A program made the position numbers and the translations under genes. A stretch of 64,000 nucleotides of DNA, from positions 372,001 through 436,000 of the forward strand of contig OZ025693.1 of assembly GCA_964019335.1 (NCBI GenBank), given 5' to 3'. Positions 41,155 to 52,023 of this stretch are shown piece after piece (the stretch's first letter is position 1; every line of letters begins with the position of its first letter). The DNA comes from Diplonema japonicum. Taxonomy: Eukaryota; Euglenozoa; Diplonemea; Diplonemida; Diplonemidae. The notes under the pieces are model-generated. The model had not been told where the DNA came from and ran no database searches. It was given only the letters and a program-made list of their open reading frames with translations.

Positions 41155-42010
41155 CGGTGTGCGGGTGGGTGCTCACCGTTCAGGGAGAAATTCACACTAA
41201 TCGGTCACCGTTCTGCGGTTGCTGTCTGGTGCCTGCAGTGGCTGTTTGTCGCGATGAGATGGACGGCATCTGGGCGAGAAACATTGCTTGGAGTCGTGCT
41301 AGGTAGGGGGCGGTTTGGCTCGAGGAGAAGAGTGGTCTCCTGTCGTAGCCGTGTGTCGTCGGGCCCCCAAGATGTCGAAGGGTGTGTACCCTTGTCTTTG
41401 CGTTGGCGGGGAAAGCATTCTTCCCACTCTTTGCTGTGCATTTCTGAATACGTCCTAAGATGTATCGCATCCTTCCAGCCTTCTCTGTGAGCCAGTCCTG
41501 GTCGTCGAGGGGTCCAGCCAAGGACTGCCGGGTGGCCTGCTCATAGTCTACTGCGAGCTCCATCGTCGTGACGGACGTCAACTTCCTGCCTGCGTACCAT
41601 CTTAGGCTTTTCAGCCACCTGAGGACGCTCTTCATGTAGTTCATGAACATTAGGACCTTTCCCGACGCTCCGTTCGATTTCAACAGCTCCACTGTGGGCA
41701 CAGTGTGCTGCTTCCCCGTTGTGATCTCATCCCACGGGTTGGTGGTGAGGATTCTGGTGCTCCGTTCAGCCGCTCTGGCGTCTCGTCTTGACACGACATC
41801 CAACAGGTATCGTTGCACGACTGCCGCCTGTTGCTTCGCAGCCCCCGTTGCGCCCCTTGGAATGTAAAAAATATGAGTATATGAGCTCGTCCGGGAAAAG
41901 GTAGGGCCCTCGACTTGTCTTGGCATCCAAAAAAAAAAAAAAAGTGTGGACATTCTTAAACCGTATGTGTTTTTGTTGTTCGTATGAACAGTTACAGCCG
42001 CGAGAAACAT
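41155..42010 (-). mobile_element. LINE-like 3' end with 270-residue open frame, copy 3
   Basis: The ORF 42010-41192 includes RSTRILTTNPWDEITTGK, YMKSVLRWLKSLRWYAG, TMELAVDYEQATRQSL and RMRYILGRIQKCTAKSGK, and ends QQPQNGDRLV. The 3' tail is ACCGATTAGTGTGAATTTC followed by CACCGAAATTTATCAAA. It is the longest copy of this family here; no reverse transcriptase domain is present, so it looks 5' truncated. Confidence 0.45.
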
Positions 42011-42061
42011 CGAGAATCATGGGGGGGGGGGGGGGAGCAGAGGCAAATAAAATAAAAACTC

Positions 42062-42370
42062 GATGATTTAAAGGTAGCCGGTGGGGGCACCCTGCACAAG
42101 CACCATTTACTTGATTACAGGGGGCGCACCTCGGCCTAGCTGTAGCTTCTTTTGCGTTCCGCGTCGTGTCCTTAATGCGTGCGGTGTGCAGCTCAACCCC
42201 AGCCGGGGCGCCCCGGGTAACCAAGATTCTGAGCCCGTGTAGTTTGCTGCCTGTTCGCCACCCAGAGCATCTGCTTCTTCCACTTGGGCGCTACCGGTGA
42301 TGACCGACGGGGAGGTCAACAGCGAACAACACATCTGTACTTCTTTATATTTCCATGTTATCCCCACCAC
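42062..42370. repeat. GC-rich dispersed repeat R, longest copy
   Basis: Runs from TTTAAAGGTAGCCGGTG through GGGGCGCACCTCGGCC and GGTAACCAAGATTCTG to CATGTTATCCCCACCACC. Minus-strand frames in several copies give related peptides (ARIKDTTRNAKEATARPRC), so it may derive from a coding part of a retroelement. Confidence 0.6.
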
Positions 42371-42846
42371 CAAAAAAATAAAAAGATATATAAGATACCT
42401 CGGCCGAGTTGCGGAAAGCCGTGTTGGGCTGTTACAGACATTTTTTTTTCCCCTTCTTTTCTTCGAAAAAATTAAGACACAATATATGTACGTGAATTAT
42501 TAAAAAAGAAAGAGGAAAAAAAGAGGGAACACTGTAACAGCTGGTACTTTTCTTGAGGGTTGTGGGGGGGAGAGTCAGTTAGCTAAAAACAAACTTGCTT
42601 GCAAAGGTGACATCCAGCAGAATAAAAACAAGAGCAAATCAAGCGACACAAAACATGGTTCAGAGGCATTTTTGTTTCCTTTTTTTTTTCTTTTTTTTTT
42701 TTCCATCGTTTCCGGCGAACGCCAGCAGCCCCCGGTGGAGACAGCAACAGCAAGATTATGCCTGAAAACAAAAGGGCCAGAAGCAGCATTGTCCCTTTGA
42801 AACAGTGGTATCGAAAATTTATCGAACAATTCGCGAGAATTATGAA
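42371..42846. other. Gene-free low-complexity stretch
   Basis: A/T-rich with poly-T at 42678-42702. A 121-residue minus frame here is K-rich and not convincing. Confidence 0.45.
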
Positions 42847-43045
42847 TGCAACCATCTACTAACGAGCATTTGAAAAAAAAAAAAAGATCTTTTGTGCTAA
42901 GGGCCTTCAATGCAGCACGGCCCGACGATATTTTTGACAATGATGTGGGGGTGGGCCCTGCTGTGGGTACCTTCGCTCTAGAATTGGGACATTGGGGGCT
43001 ATTTCTGGGAGCATACAGCTCCGGCGTTGCGTTAGAATGGTTTTT

Positions 43046-43076
<31 letters not shown>

Positions 43077-43117
43077 TGAAAAACCCCCTGAAAAATAGTC
43101 TGTTGGTAGATGGTTTA
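42847..43117. mobile_element. piggyBac-derived MITE
   Basis: Ends AACCATCTACTAACG and CTGTTGGTAGATGGTT match the inverted ends of elements A and B. The interior (ATATTTTTGACAATG, GGGGGTGGGCCCTGCTGTGG, CTCTAGAATTGGGAC) is the reverse complement of the left subterminal part of A (19690-19770). About 270 bp, no coding region. Its left TTAA is degraded. Confidence 0.75.
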
Positions 43118-44396
43118 AAAAAAGAGGGGGGAGGGTGGTTGTTGCGTCCTCCTTTCAAAGTAAGACAGCAATAACAAAAAGTTTTTTTTCGATCTTTCAA
43201 CATCAAGGTGACACTAGTCGAACGCTCCAAGTAATGGACATGGGCGAACCCAGCCCGCAAATGCGTTCGACGACCTGAAGAGTCTGGGGGGGGGGCATAT
43301 TTTTCTTTTGCAAGCCAAATGTGATCTACGTTACCCCTGTTTTGAAGGTTTGTTTGTTCCTGAGGGACGGTCTCGGCCGCGTCTCACTCTGGTACAGACT
43401 TCCCTGTAATGATTCGCTTAAGGGGAGGTGTCGTTTCGCACCTAGACCCGGCCAGAGGTCTTGCTGCCCCTTGGAGAAAAGAAATGACAACTAGATCGAA
43501 TGAGAGGTGTTATAGAAGGAGCAAAGAATAACCAGCACATTGGAGGGATCTCCATGAGCCGATGACTGTGTTAACATATAGTCTCAATTTCTTTTTTTTT
43601 TTTGTTCTCTCGTTCTTATTCTTGTTCTTATTCTTTTTTTCTTTCTTTTTTGTTTTTTTTCTTCCTTTTCAGAAAAAAGTGTGGACGTGCATTTGTTCCC
43701 CCCCCCCCTTTGTTTTTTTAAGCCCCTTTGAAGGACGCATGCAATCACAGGAATTATTTGTGGCCGGTAGCCCCTCACTGGGTTTGCTGGAACGGGTTTT
43801 GGAGCGGGTCGTCTCGTGAAGCCTTTGTTGGTACATGAACAGTGGGCACCCATTTGGGACCGTAATGCCTGAAGGAGCATCTGAAAAGGAACAAAGGAAT
43901 TGAGGATTGTTCAAAAGGTAATGAAACACTGAACTGCTACCTAACGCCAAATAGTGTTGCAACCAAAGCCCCATTTTTCTTTTTTTTTTTCTTTCTTTTT
44001 TTTTTTTCCGGCCAAATCTTGGATTCACATTGTGACATGTTTTGACTTGTAAATCAACTGCTACACTTGCTCTGCTCGTGATATAATTAGTGCATTATTT
44101 AATCACGAAGCGAAGTGAAATAATGACCTCTCTCGTCAAGAACACTTACGTGTGAAAGTCATAGGATTTATAAAAAGGGGGGAAAGAAAAAAGAGGCCAA
44201 GAAAATTGCGATATCATCTACTTTGCTAGAGAGAGGGGGGGGGGGGGGGGGGGGAATCTGCCCCGGGGACCTCCCACGATCGCCCTTGAAAAAAAAAAAA
44301 AGAGCAGTGAGGACCCATTAAGTTCCCAAGAGGATCTTTTAAATCGACGTACGTAACGAAGAAAAAAAAAAAAAAAGAAATATAGGGGAAATAAAA
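43118..44396. other. Gene-free stretch, low complexity
   Basis: T-rich runs at 43590-43670 and 43978-44008 and a G run at 44237-44254. 44090-44125 has GCATTATTTAATCACGAAGC, reminiscent of the fold-back family. No supported ORF. Confidence 0.5.
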
Positions 44397-44606
44397 AGGC
44401 CAGTGTTGGTGTTGGCGCACTGCACAAGCACTGTCTACTAGATGACAAAGGGCGCACCTCGGCCGGGCTGCAACCGGGCCGCTCCGAGATAACCAGATTC
44501 TGCCCTCGCACAGTTGCTGCCTGTCGTCACTCTGAGCATCTACTCAACCCAGCGGACGAAAAACTACCGTGATACTTACCTTTTTATATCTCCATATTAT
44601 CCCCCT
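44397..44606. repeat. GC-rich dispersed repeat R, last copy
   Basis: Shares GCACAAGCACTGTCTACT, GGGCGCACCTCGGCC and GATAACCAGATTCTGC with the other copies. It marks the right edge of the transposon island, about 55 bases from the end of the next host gene. Confidence 0.55.
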
Positions 44607-44660
44607 GGGAAAAAGGTTGAGCTAAAAGAGAGAGAGAGGGAGGTAGGGGGTACATCTTGC

Positions 44661-45416
44661 TCAGCACGACCCACTAGATTCGCTGTCAGAACCTTCCTCC
44701 AGAAGAGGGGGAAGCTTGAAAGTCCACGGTACGCGGAAAATCTCATTTTTCGTGCTGTCTTTTTTGCAGTTGTACTCTCTGGGGGCAAGTTGCGTGCAGT
44801 GGACGTGCACAGCACGACCGCATACATGAACCAGATCTGCGTCCCAGCGGCCCAAGCAGCTCAGGGCATCGGACACAGTGTCCATGTCAACGTAAATAAT
44901 CTTCGTGTCCTCCCTGTGACTCTTCGCCTTGGTCTTACGGGAAACGAAGGCTTTTCTTGCCCCGCAGAACGGAAACTTTATTTTGTGAAGAACCTCCATG
45001 GCGCTCGCAAGGTCCAATACACCCGACCACCCACACAGGTGAATCATGACTATTGTAGTTGGAGTCCTCGATTCCCTTTTCTCCTTGAACGGCAAAGCGC
45101 AATGGCCTGCCAGCATGGGCTTCCTAGGTCCCTTCACCACCGCAACTTGCGGGTTTAGCATTCTTTCAATGACAATGAAGCCTGGTCCGAGAATCCTTTC
45201 AATCTCTGCACTTGACACAGAGCCCTTTACGCCGCCCAGCCGGTAGCATCCGTGAGGAGTCTCAGGGACTGGGGTGGGTATTGTCGTCACTTGTCCCCAT
45301 TCGGTGACCGCCACGGGTCTGGTACCGCATGGTAGGTAGTAAGGAAGCATGGTGAAGGTGAGTTTCCTTTCCGTCTGGTAGGATCTGCATGCAGCCATGG
45401 GATTTTGGGTGTACAT
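44661..45416 (-). CDS. Uncharacterised protein, last gene of the right-hand cluster
   Basis: 251 residues from MYTQNPMAACRSYQ (245 if the second Met at 45398 is used); the upstream frame is poly-lysine from a poly-A leader. Composition is normal, with motifs YYLPCGTRPVAVTEWG, GPGFIVIERMLNPQVAVVKG, MIHLCGWSGVLDLASAMEVL and KIIYVDMDTVSDALSCLG. The last two could be halves of RRM-like or ferredoxin-like folds, but I cannot name a family. It ends in a Ser/Glu-rich tail (EEGSDSESSGSC). The next gene upstream is SDA1. Confidence 0.65.
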   Translation of the reverse strand: MYTQNPMAACRSYQTERKLTFTMLPYYLPCGTRPVAVTEWGQVTTIPTPVPETPHGCYRLGGVKGSVSSAEIERILGPGFIVIERMLNPQVAVVKGPRKPMLAGHCALPFKEKRESRTPTTIVMIHLCGWSGVLDLASAMEVLHKIKFPFCGARKAFVSRKTKAKSHREDTKIIYVDMDTVSDALSCLGRWDADLVHVCGRAVHVHCTQLAPREYNCKKDSTKNEIFRVPWTFKLPPLLEEGSDSESSGSC

Positions 45417-45712
45417 TTTTTTTTTTTTTTTTTTTTTTTTTGCAACTTTTTTTTTTTTGCTCTCCCATAATATCCGCGTTGGAAAAAAAAAGAAGAAGAA
45501 ATATGATATGCATAAAGGAGTGTGGAGATGTTTTTTTTTTCTTTTTTTTTTCTTCATTTGATAATGACGGGAAAAAGGGAAACTTTATAGGTAAAAAAAG
45601 AGAATAGAAGGTAAGGGAATGAGATGATTTATTTACCGAGTTAAGTTCCATTAAGAGTATTAAAAAAAAAAAAAAAAAAAAAGTCGGCTGAACAGTTCCA
45701 AACCATGATTTT

Positions 45713-48061
45713 TTAGTGTCCTCCTCTTTTGTATTTGAATTTGAGGTTTCTCTTTGCACCAACCTTTCCTCTTGTTTTGCGTTCTTTTGCAGTCTCGAAT
45801 TTCTTGGAGTACACCTTGTGGCTCCGCAGAGCCATCGTTGTGAGCTTCTGTTTTTGTTTGACTGCGTTGGTGGAACCTCCGGCTTTTTTCTGCAATTTTG
45901 TCTTTGCCTTGAAAGAAGAACGAAGCGCCTCTGTGGCCGCGTGCCTTTCCTCGGCATCTCTGCGTCTCTTCTTTACGCTGTAAGCCTCCAACAGGTCTGC
46001 TGTCACATTTTCAGAGTCTGGGTCCTCCCTGGTCTTTCTCTTTCGCTTGTTCCTTTTTTTTTTTTTTTTTTTTTTTATCCCTCCACACTCATACCCTTCC
46101 GCCATCTTCTCCGCCTTCAGCCTTTCCATAATCTGGAAGTCTCTCGGGGTCAAGAATTTTGTCTCCATGAGCTTTCCATCACCTATCTGCACCTTCGCAG
46201 CCGCCTCTTTCCTGGCGAGCTCTTCTCTTGTAGTGGGTGCTCCGGGCGCCATGTCTTCTTGAACCTGTATTGGATTTATTTCATCCCCCCCCCCCCTTTG
46301 CTACCTCGAAGTCGTTTTCATCATCGTCATCATCATCATCATCTTCCCCTTCTTCATCGCAGGACTCCCATCCCCCTTCCGACTCATTGTCTGCGTCCCC
46401 CTCTCCCTCATCACTGTTCATGTCGACATCATCTTCGTTGTCGCTCACAGATATCTGTTGTTTTTTTTTTTTTTTTTTTTTTTCCATCATTTTGTATTAA
46501 AAGGCTATACCCATGACCCGCTGGCCCCATCGCTCTCGGACTCTTCTGCGCTCCATTCGTCGTCGTCGGCGCCTTCGTTCTGCGCTCTCTTTTCTTTGTA
46601 GTACTCTTCCAGCAGCGCGAGACCGTCGATCTCGTCAGTTGACGTTTCCGCCGCTCCGAACATCGCGAGCTTCTTGTCAGTGTCGGCGTCCTTTCCCCTG
46701 TCCTTGCGGGCGAGCATCTCGGGGTTGAGCTCTCTGAAGAGCTGAATCATGGACCTGGAAGCCATGACAACACCCTTGTCGCGCTTGAACTTCTTGTACT
46801 GCGTGATGTCCTGCAGGAGATCGTCCGTCATGACGAGCGGCTGGCGTTTGCAAATCTCACGCAGCGTGTTGATACCAACGGTGATCGCATCGGGAGAGGC
46901 ACGGTCGCTGACGAAGTGGTTCGCCACCGTCATCATGAGAGAGTGAATGTTCTCAGGAGGGATCAGGTTGTGGACTGCCTGTGCTGCCCATGCTAGGATG
47001 TATGTGACGTGCTGTTGATGCGGTTCAAGATATCTCTGGATGTAAGGGTAGAAATGAAGCAGCATCAGTTTATGGGTGTTGATAAGCGCAGACAGCACTC
47101 CAATGTGCAGCATTCTCACGTTGAATCTCTCCTTTGTCTTCTGCAGCTGCGCCATGAGCTTCTCCCCGAAGCCCTGTGCGTCGTTGAGCACTTCGATGGG
47201 CTTGAATACGGTATCGACGTACGCTCCTTTTTTCCTGTCGATTTTTGCGATCTTTGCCTTCAGCTTCTCCTTCGCATGGGTTCGTGACTTAGTCTTTTTG
47301 GAGTAGGTACGGCCTTTGTTCACCTTGAGCTCTTCTTCGTCGTCGGAGTCTTCGGTTTCCATGTCTTTGGGGTAGTTCCCCATCAGGAAGCGCAGTGCCA
47401 TGGACATGACCTTGGTGTGTTTGCTGAAGCATGCTTTCGAGATCACGTTCACGATCCTGTCGTCGGACCAGATCTTTCTCCGGTACAAGTCGATGATGAC
47501 CCATAGGGCGTAGCGTCCTGCTGTAGGGTCGTCTTCGGCCACGACTTGGTACATGTAGTTCTGAAGCTGCTTGTTGACCTGCGGGTTCTTCACCTTTGCG
47601 TTCATCTTCTTGACGTCTGAGATGATGTGGTTCAGGAGGATCTTTCGCAGTTCTCTGTCCTTGATTTTGAACAACCTGAAGTACAGCGGCAGTACCTCTT
47701 TCGGTTCAACATAGCTTCTTGCCCTTAGCAAACACAAAGCTTGCACCATTGCCCTTCGGACCTCCTTGTCCAGCACCTCCTTGTGCTTGTCCAGCATGTC
47801 CAGTAACGCTTCGGGGAACCCCCTCGCATCCTTTTTAAACAACGGTGCCACATGGCTCAGAAACGAGATCAGCTCGCACAACGATTTGCTCGGTTGCGTC
47901 GGAGTCAGCTGGAACAACGCGATCTGGCTGCTAAAATGCCTCAACTGAAGCATCACATCGTCCTTGTACCCCTGCGGGTCCCTCTTCACCTTATCCTGCA
48001 GCTGCCTCAAGGTCCCCTTGAAGGACTGCCTGCTGTCCAACACTCCCCCCTGCTTTGACAT
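45713..48061 (-). CDS. SDA1: SDA1 (60S ribosome-biogenesis/export factor), three exons
   Basis: Exons 48061-46511, 46454-46305 and 46264-45713 join in frame to 750 residues, close to yeast Sda1 (about 767) and human SDAD1 (687). Exon 1 has the helical-repeat region (LRHFSSQIALFQLTPTQPSK, CLLRARSYVEPKEVLPLYF, VNVISKACFSKHTKVMSMAL, MLHIGVLSALINTHKLMLLH). Exon 2 is acidic (DEEGEDDDDDDDDEN). Exon 3 has LMETKFLTPRDFQIM and a basic C-terminus (LRSHKVYSKKF, AKRNLKFKYKRGG) like the RSKNKRSFREKQ region of SDAD1. It acts in nucleolar/nuclear pre-60S maturation. The introns are 56 and 40 bases, one nearly all A and one with a G run. Confidence 0.9.
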
Positions 48062-48218
48062 CGTGTAGCAGTCCTGGGGAATTCATGTATGGGGTTGCAC
48101 AAAAAAAACAGGCGAAAATGCACATTGGAACAATGGAAAAAAAGGGAAATTTTTGTAATAAATTACACGGTTTGTATTACACAAAAAAGAAAAAGAAAGA
48201 AAAAAAACTAGGAGGCGG
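48062..48218 (-). promoter_or_regulatory. Intercistronic gap with putative trans-splice acceptor
   Basis: The sense strand has several T/C-rich runs, then CATGAATTCCCCAG and 12 bases later the SDA1 ATG. Gap length is 157 bases. Confidence 0.5.
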
Positions 48219-51200
48219 TCACCCTGTCGCATTTCCACGAGGTGGATAGGGAACCTGTTTGGTAATTCTTTTTTTTTTTTCCTTCTCTTTCTAATGTCCA
48301 TACCTCAAACGAATCACATATGCACCTAGGGCATGCCTGGGCGACTGTAGAACAAGTACCCTTGCTCATCTTCTCAGAGGTGCTACGAATCACAGTGGAG
48401 GACAAAGGGCAGCTGTCAGTGGCAAAATTCTGCATCAGTGTCGCATAGGTTGAGACGGGGAGAGCAAGGTGGTTGCAGGAGAAGACAACCAGGGGCCGAG
48501 TACTCCGTAGGGGTATGGCCACCCTGTCTGGAGAAGCGGCGGGTGGGTCAGCGCGCGCCGGCAGAGAGATCGGCTTGACACCGCGCAGCAAAGACACCTT
48601 AAAAGCCATCGGGAGGGACTTCAGATACTTCGGGGTTGTGGTGAGGACCCCCAGCAGCTCTTTCTCCACCTTGAACTGTTTGAAAAAGTCAACAAGCCCC
48701 TCTACATCTAGCTGCATTCTAGCCCATGCTTCAAGCAATACTCTCAAACAGCTCCTCTTATCTGCCTGAGTCACACCGTGGTGTGGTCCAAATAAGATCT
48801 CCTTCACCCATTCAATGATGACGTCTGCTTGCTTCTCCTTCTCGCCCTTGTACCTCTCCCCCACCCATATCACCACCCATACAACGCTTTTCACGTAATT
48901 CCCCACAATCATCTCTACTTTCCCTGCCACCCTTGCCCTCTTGGTCCATTCGCAGTACTTCTTCACCCTTGCTGTGTCCCACCCCTCCTCGTCCAGCTTC
49001 AGGCACGCCTCATCGTCATACTCGTGCCCCACAGCGCCCTCTTGCTCCAGCACCTCCGCCACGCGCATGAGCAGCAACACCTTCAGCTCAACTTCCAACG
49101 CAGGCACCGCCTCTGAGGCATGCTTCAAGGCAGCGACCTTCTGCACCTTCATGGCAATGGTAGGGACCATGGTGTACTGTCGCGTGTTTATCAATACGAG
49201 CAGCTGATGGTGCCACGGCAGGGTGTGTAACAATGGGGAACACGAGAGGCTGTAGGGGGCCACGTCAGTAAGCTTGCTGAGCAGGTGAGGGGGTATCGGG
49301 ATGGAGAGAGCAGTGGTACGGTTAAGAAGATGGTTCGCAAGGGTCTGCGAGGAGGCAGCGTACGAGACTGCGTGGGCCAGCATCCCGAGCTTGAGAAGCT
49401 TGTCGATCATGAGCAGCGACTGTTCGTCTGTCGCGAGAGAGAGGGACGTGAGGAGGGCCGTTGTGGGCGTGAGGTATGAGGCGGAGTTAGGGCACCCCAG
49501 AGGGCTGTACGGCGATGCTAGGTTGTGCCCTGGGTCATCGTCAGTAGTAGCTACTGATGCGGCAGTGGCTTGCGCGGAGGCTTTCCAGCTGCCTGAAGGG
49601 TGTCCTGACTGCCCTTCCGCCAAAGAGCCTGGCCTCCCTCCTAGACTCCTTGTGGACGAGCTGCGAGGTGTCTCAATGCTCTCCATAGATACAAAGGACC
49701 CACTGCAGTCGCCCACAGGGTCCACAGCGTGCTTGCATTCCAGCACCAGTCCACGGACGGCGACCCAGAACAACACGTGGCAGAATTTCCGCACGCCGTG
49801 CTTGATAATGAACCTGTACACGTCTTCGTCGGACGAGCCGGCCACAAGCCGCCTCAACTGCTCTCTGGGTTCCATCTCCACAAGGCTGTACAGCTGCAGG
49901 GCCCACTTGGGGCTCTTCTCTGCGCACAGTTTTGCTGATTGTTTATACAGTTCGATGATGTCAAGGTTGAAGGCTTTAGCAAGAGCCTCAGCATGGTGTA
50001 TAAGTTTTGAAGGTTCCAAGGGAGGTCTGGAACACCCCGCCCACATGGTTGCCTTGAAGAGAAGGACCGGGTCGGCGGTGGGGGACAGCTCATAGAGAGT
50101 GTTCTCGGTCCAGAGCTCGACAGGCTCGGGTGTGGAATCACTGCTCTGTGACGAAGACGGGGTGACGAAGCCCATCACAAGCTGTTTCTGCCCCAACATG
50201 AGCTCCTGAAGGCAATTATAATCACCCGACCGCCCTCGTGTGCTGCTGCTTGCACCGAATCTTGACAACATCGAGATCTTCTGGTGTCCCGCACCCCCGC
50301 CGTGTGCGAACATCACCAAACCATTCGTCACGCGCACCATGGACGCGCCTGCACCTACGCAGAACACGTACAACGGTGCAGAACACGCGTCATCCGCAAG
50401 AAAGGGGTCGTAGCATCGTATCTGTGTTGCGTCAGTCTTTTGTATTGCTCCAACACACCTCTTGAACGGACGGTTGGTAGACAAAGATACCGCTCCGCCC
50501 GTGGCCCAGGGGGCCGATCCATATCTGAGCAGTTGGAAGCCCACTGATCTCGGCAACTGCCGTCTGGAAAAAAATAAAATAAATGTAAACAAAACCCCCC
50601 TTCAACATACCGGAAGGTGGGGGGAACGTGTGGGAACGGGGGAGAGCGGTGTGGTGGAGCGGGGGCAACGGAGATACGTGATATCTTTCCATGGAAGGTG
50701 GTGAACACCTGGGGACAGCTCAAGAGGCAGGCGGTAGACGTGGTTCGTGAGATCTGTCGATGCGCCACGAGTGCCAACAACGAGAAGTGTAGTGGAGATG
50801 GGAGACGAGGCAAGGTGCAGGTCGTGCGGGCGGATAGGGATCGGGGCACACAGGATTTCCTTCCGTGTAACGAGATCGATGATAACGATGAAGCCCCCAT
50901 CACAGGCGACCACTGCATGATCGCCGCCCGAGCGGTTGCGCCACCACACGATCGATGTGACCTTCCCGATCTGCACCTTGTCCCTCCCCTTCACTCGCAG
51001 TTCGGAAATTTCAATGAGCTTGGTTACATCCTGGTTCGCAGACACGTTGGTCTTTGGGATTTGCAAGAAGCCCCCTAGCCTCGGCACGTCAGGGCTGTCA
51101 ACGACAACTGTTCGTTTATGAAACAGCACCCTAGCTAGCGTCACGAGGTATATGTCGTTGGCTTTCGTTGCTATGAGCAGATGCTCGCCGTTGGGGTCGT

Positions 51201-51486
51201 AGACGACTTGAACGATCTCCTGTTTTCTGTTTGTAAAGTACAAGCAAAATCGTATTACCCCCTTTACTGGGTATCTGGGCAGCTCGCCCCCAAGAGCCTT
51301 TTGAGCGCATCCCACGAACCGGATTACCAAAGACTGGTTCCCTCCGACTACCGTTGTGACTCTGAAGTCACTTCCGGTGAACCCTTGCACCGTCCGTATC
51401 CCTCCCTTCTCCGAAAATTTCATAATCTTTTTAAAATCGTACAGAGTGTACCACCGCTGCTGCTGCTGCGACGCACCCCCCGACAT
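48219..51486 (-). CDS. Beta-propeller/alpha-solenoid trafficking-type protein, four exons
   Basis: Exons 51486-50611, 50563-50459, 50421-48304 and 48254-48219 join in frame to about 1,044 residues. The N-terminal ~420 residues look like beta-propeller blades (VVYDPNGEHLLIATKANDIY, DHAVVACDGGFIVIIDL, AQIWIGPLGHGRSGIFVYQP, PLYVFCVGAGASMV). The rest is helical (ELYKQSAKLCAEKSPKWALQ, LMRVAEVLEQEG, WARMQLDVEGLVDFFKQF). The C-terminus has Cys/His clusters (VFSCNHLALPVS, CPRCICDSFE) like a degenerate RING or zinc hook. This order is that of HOPS/CORVET, BLOC-2 (HPS) and coat-type proteins, so an endolysosomal trafficking role is inferred. I could not assign a specific orthologue. Confidence 0.7.
50422..50458 (-). 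other. 37-base intron of the propeller/solenoid gene
   Basis: Sense GTGTGTTGGA... to ...GACGCAACACAG. Removal joins QPSVQE to IRCYDPFLADD in frame and removes a TGA. It equals the calcium-channel intron in length. Confidence 0.7.
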
Positions 51487-52023
51487 TTTTTTTTTTTTTC
51501 GTCTCTTATTTTCTTTTTTTTTGTTTTAACTACCCCAACGCAGCCAACTGTTTTGGTTTTTTATCATGGGACAGACATTTCCGGGAAAAAACAAAAAAAA
51601 GAATAAGAAAGTTGTGTAAGTGCAAATTAAGAAGGGAAATGGGGGGGGGGGGGGGGGAGAAGGGTAGCAGCAAATATTTATTCGGGAGATGGGGGTGTGG
51701 AATATATAAACAAAGAAGAACAATTAGTGATGAGGAGTTTTTTTTTTTATATTTTTTTTTTATTTATTAAATTTTGTTTTGGTTCCCCCCTCCCCTTTTT
51801 TTGTGCCCGTGAGCCCGTTGTAACAACAAAAAGACGGGGAAATAATACCACCGCAAAAAAAAAAAAAAAAAAAAAAAAACCTGTTAAAACCAGCTCTGAC
51901 AAGAAGAAAATAAGGAGAAAAAGAAGAATTGGCGTGTAAGTTTCCCCTTCTTTGAGAGTGGCTAGGGGGATACCGACGTTGCACCGAGGGGAGAAAAAAA
52001 AAAAAGAATATCGATTTCAGTTT
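51487..52023. other. Gene-free low-complexity gap
   Basis: Contains a G run (51640-51657), poly-A (51857-51879) and T/A-rich blocks between the formylglutamate-amidohydrolase-like stop and the propeller gene start. Confidence 0.55.
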
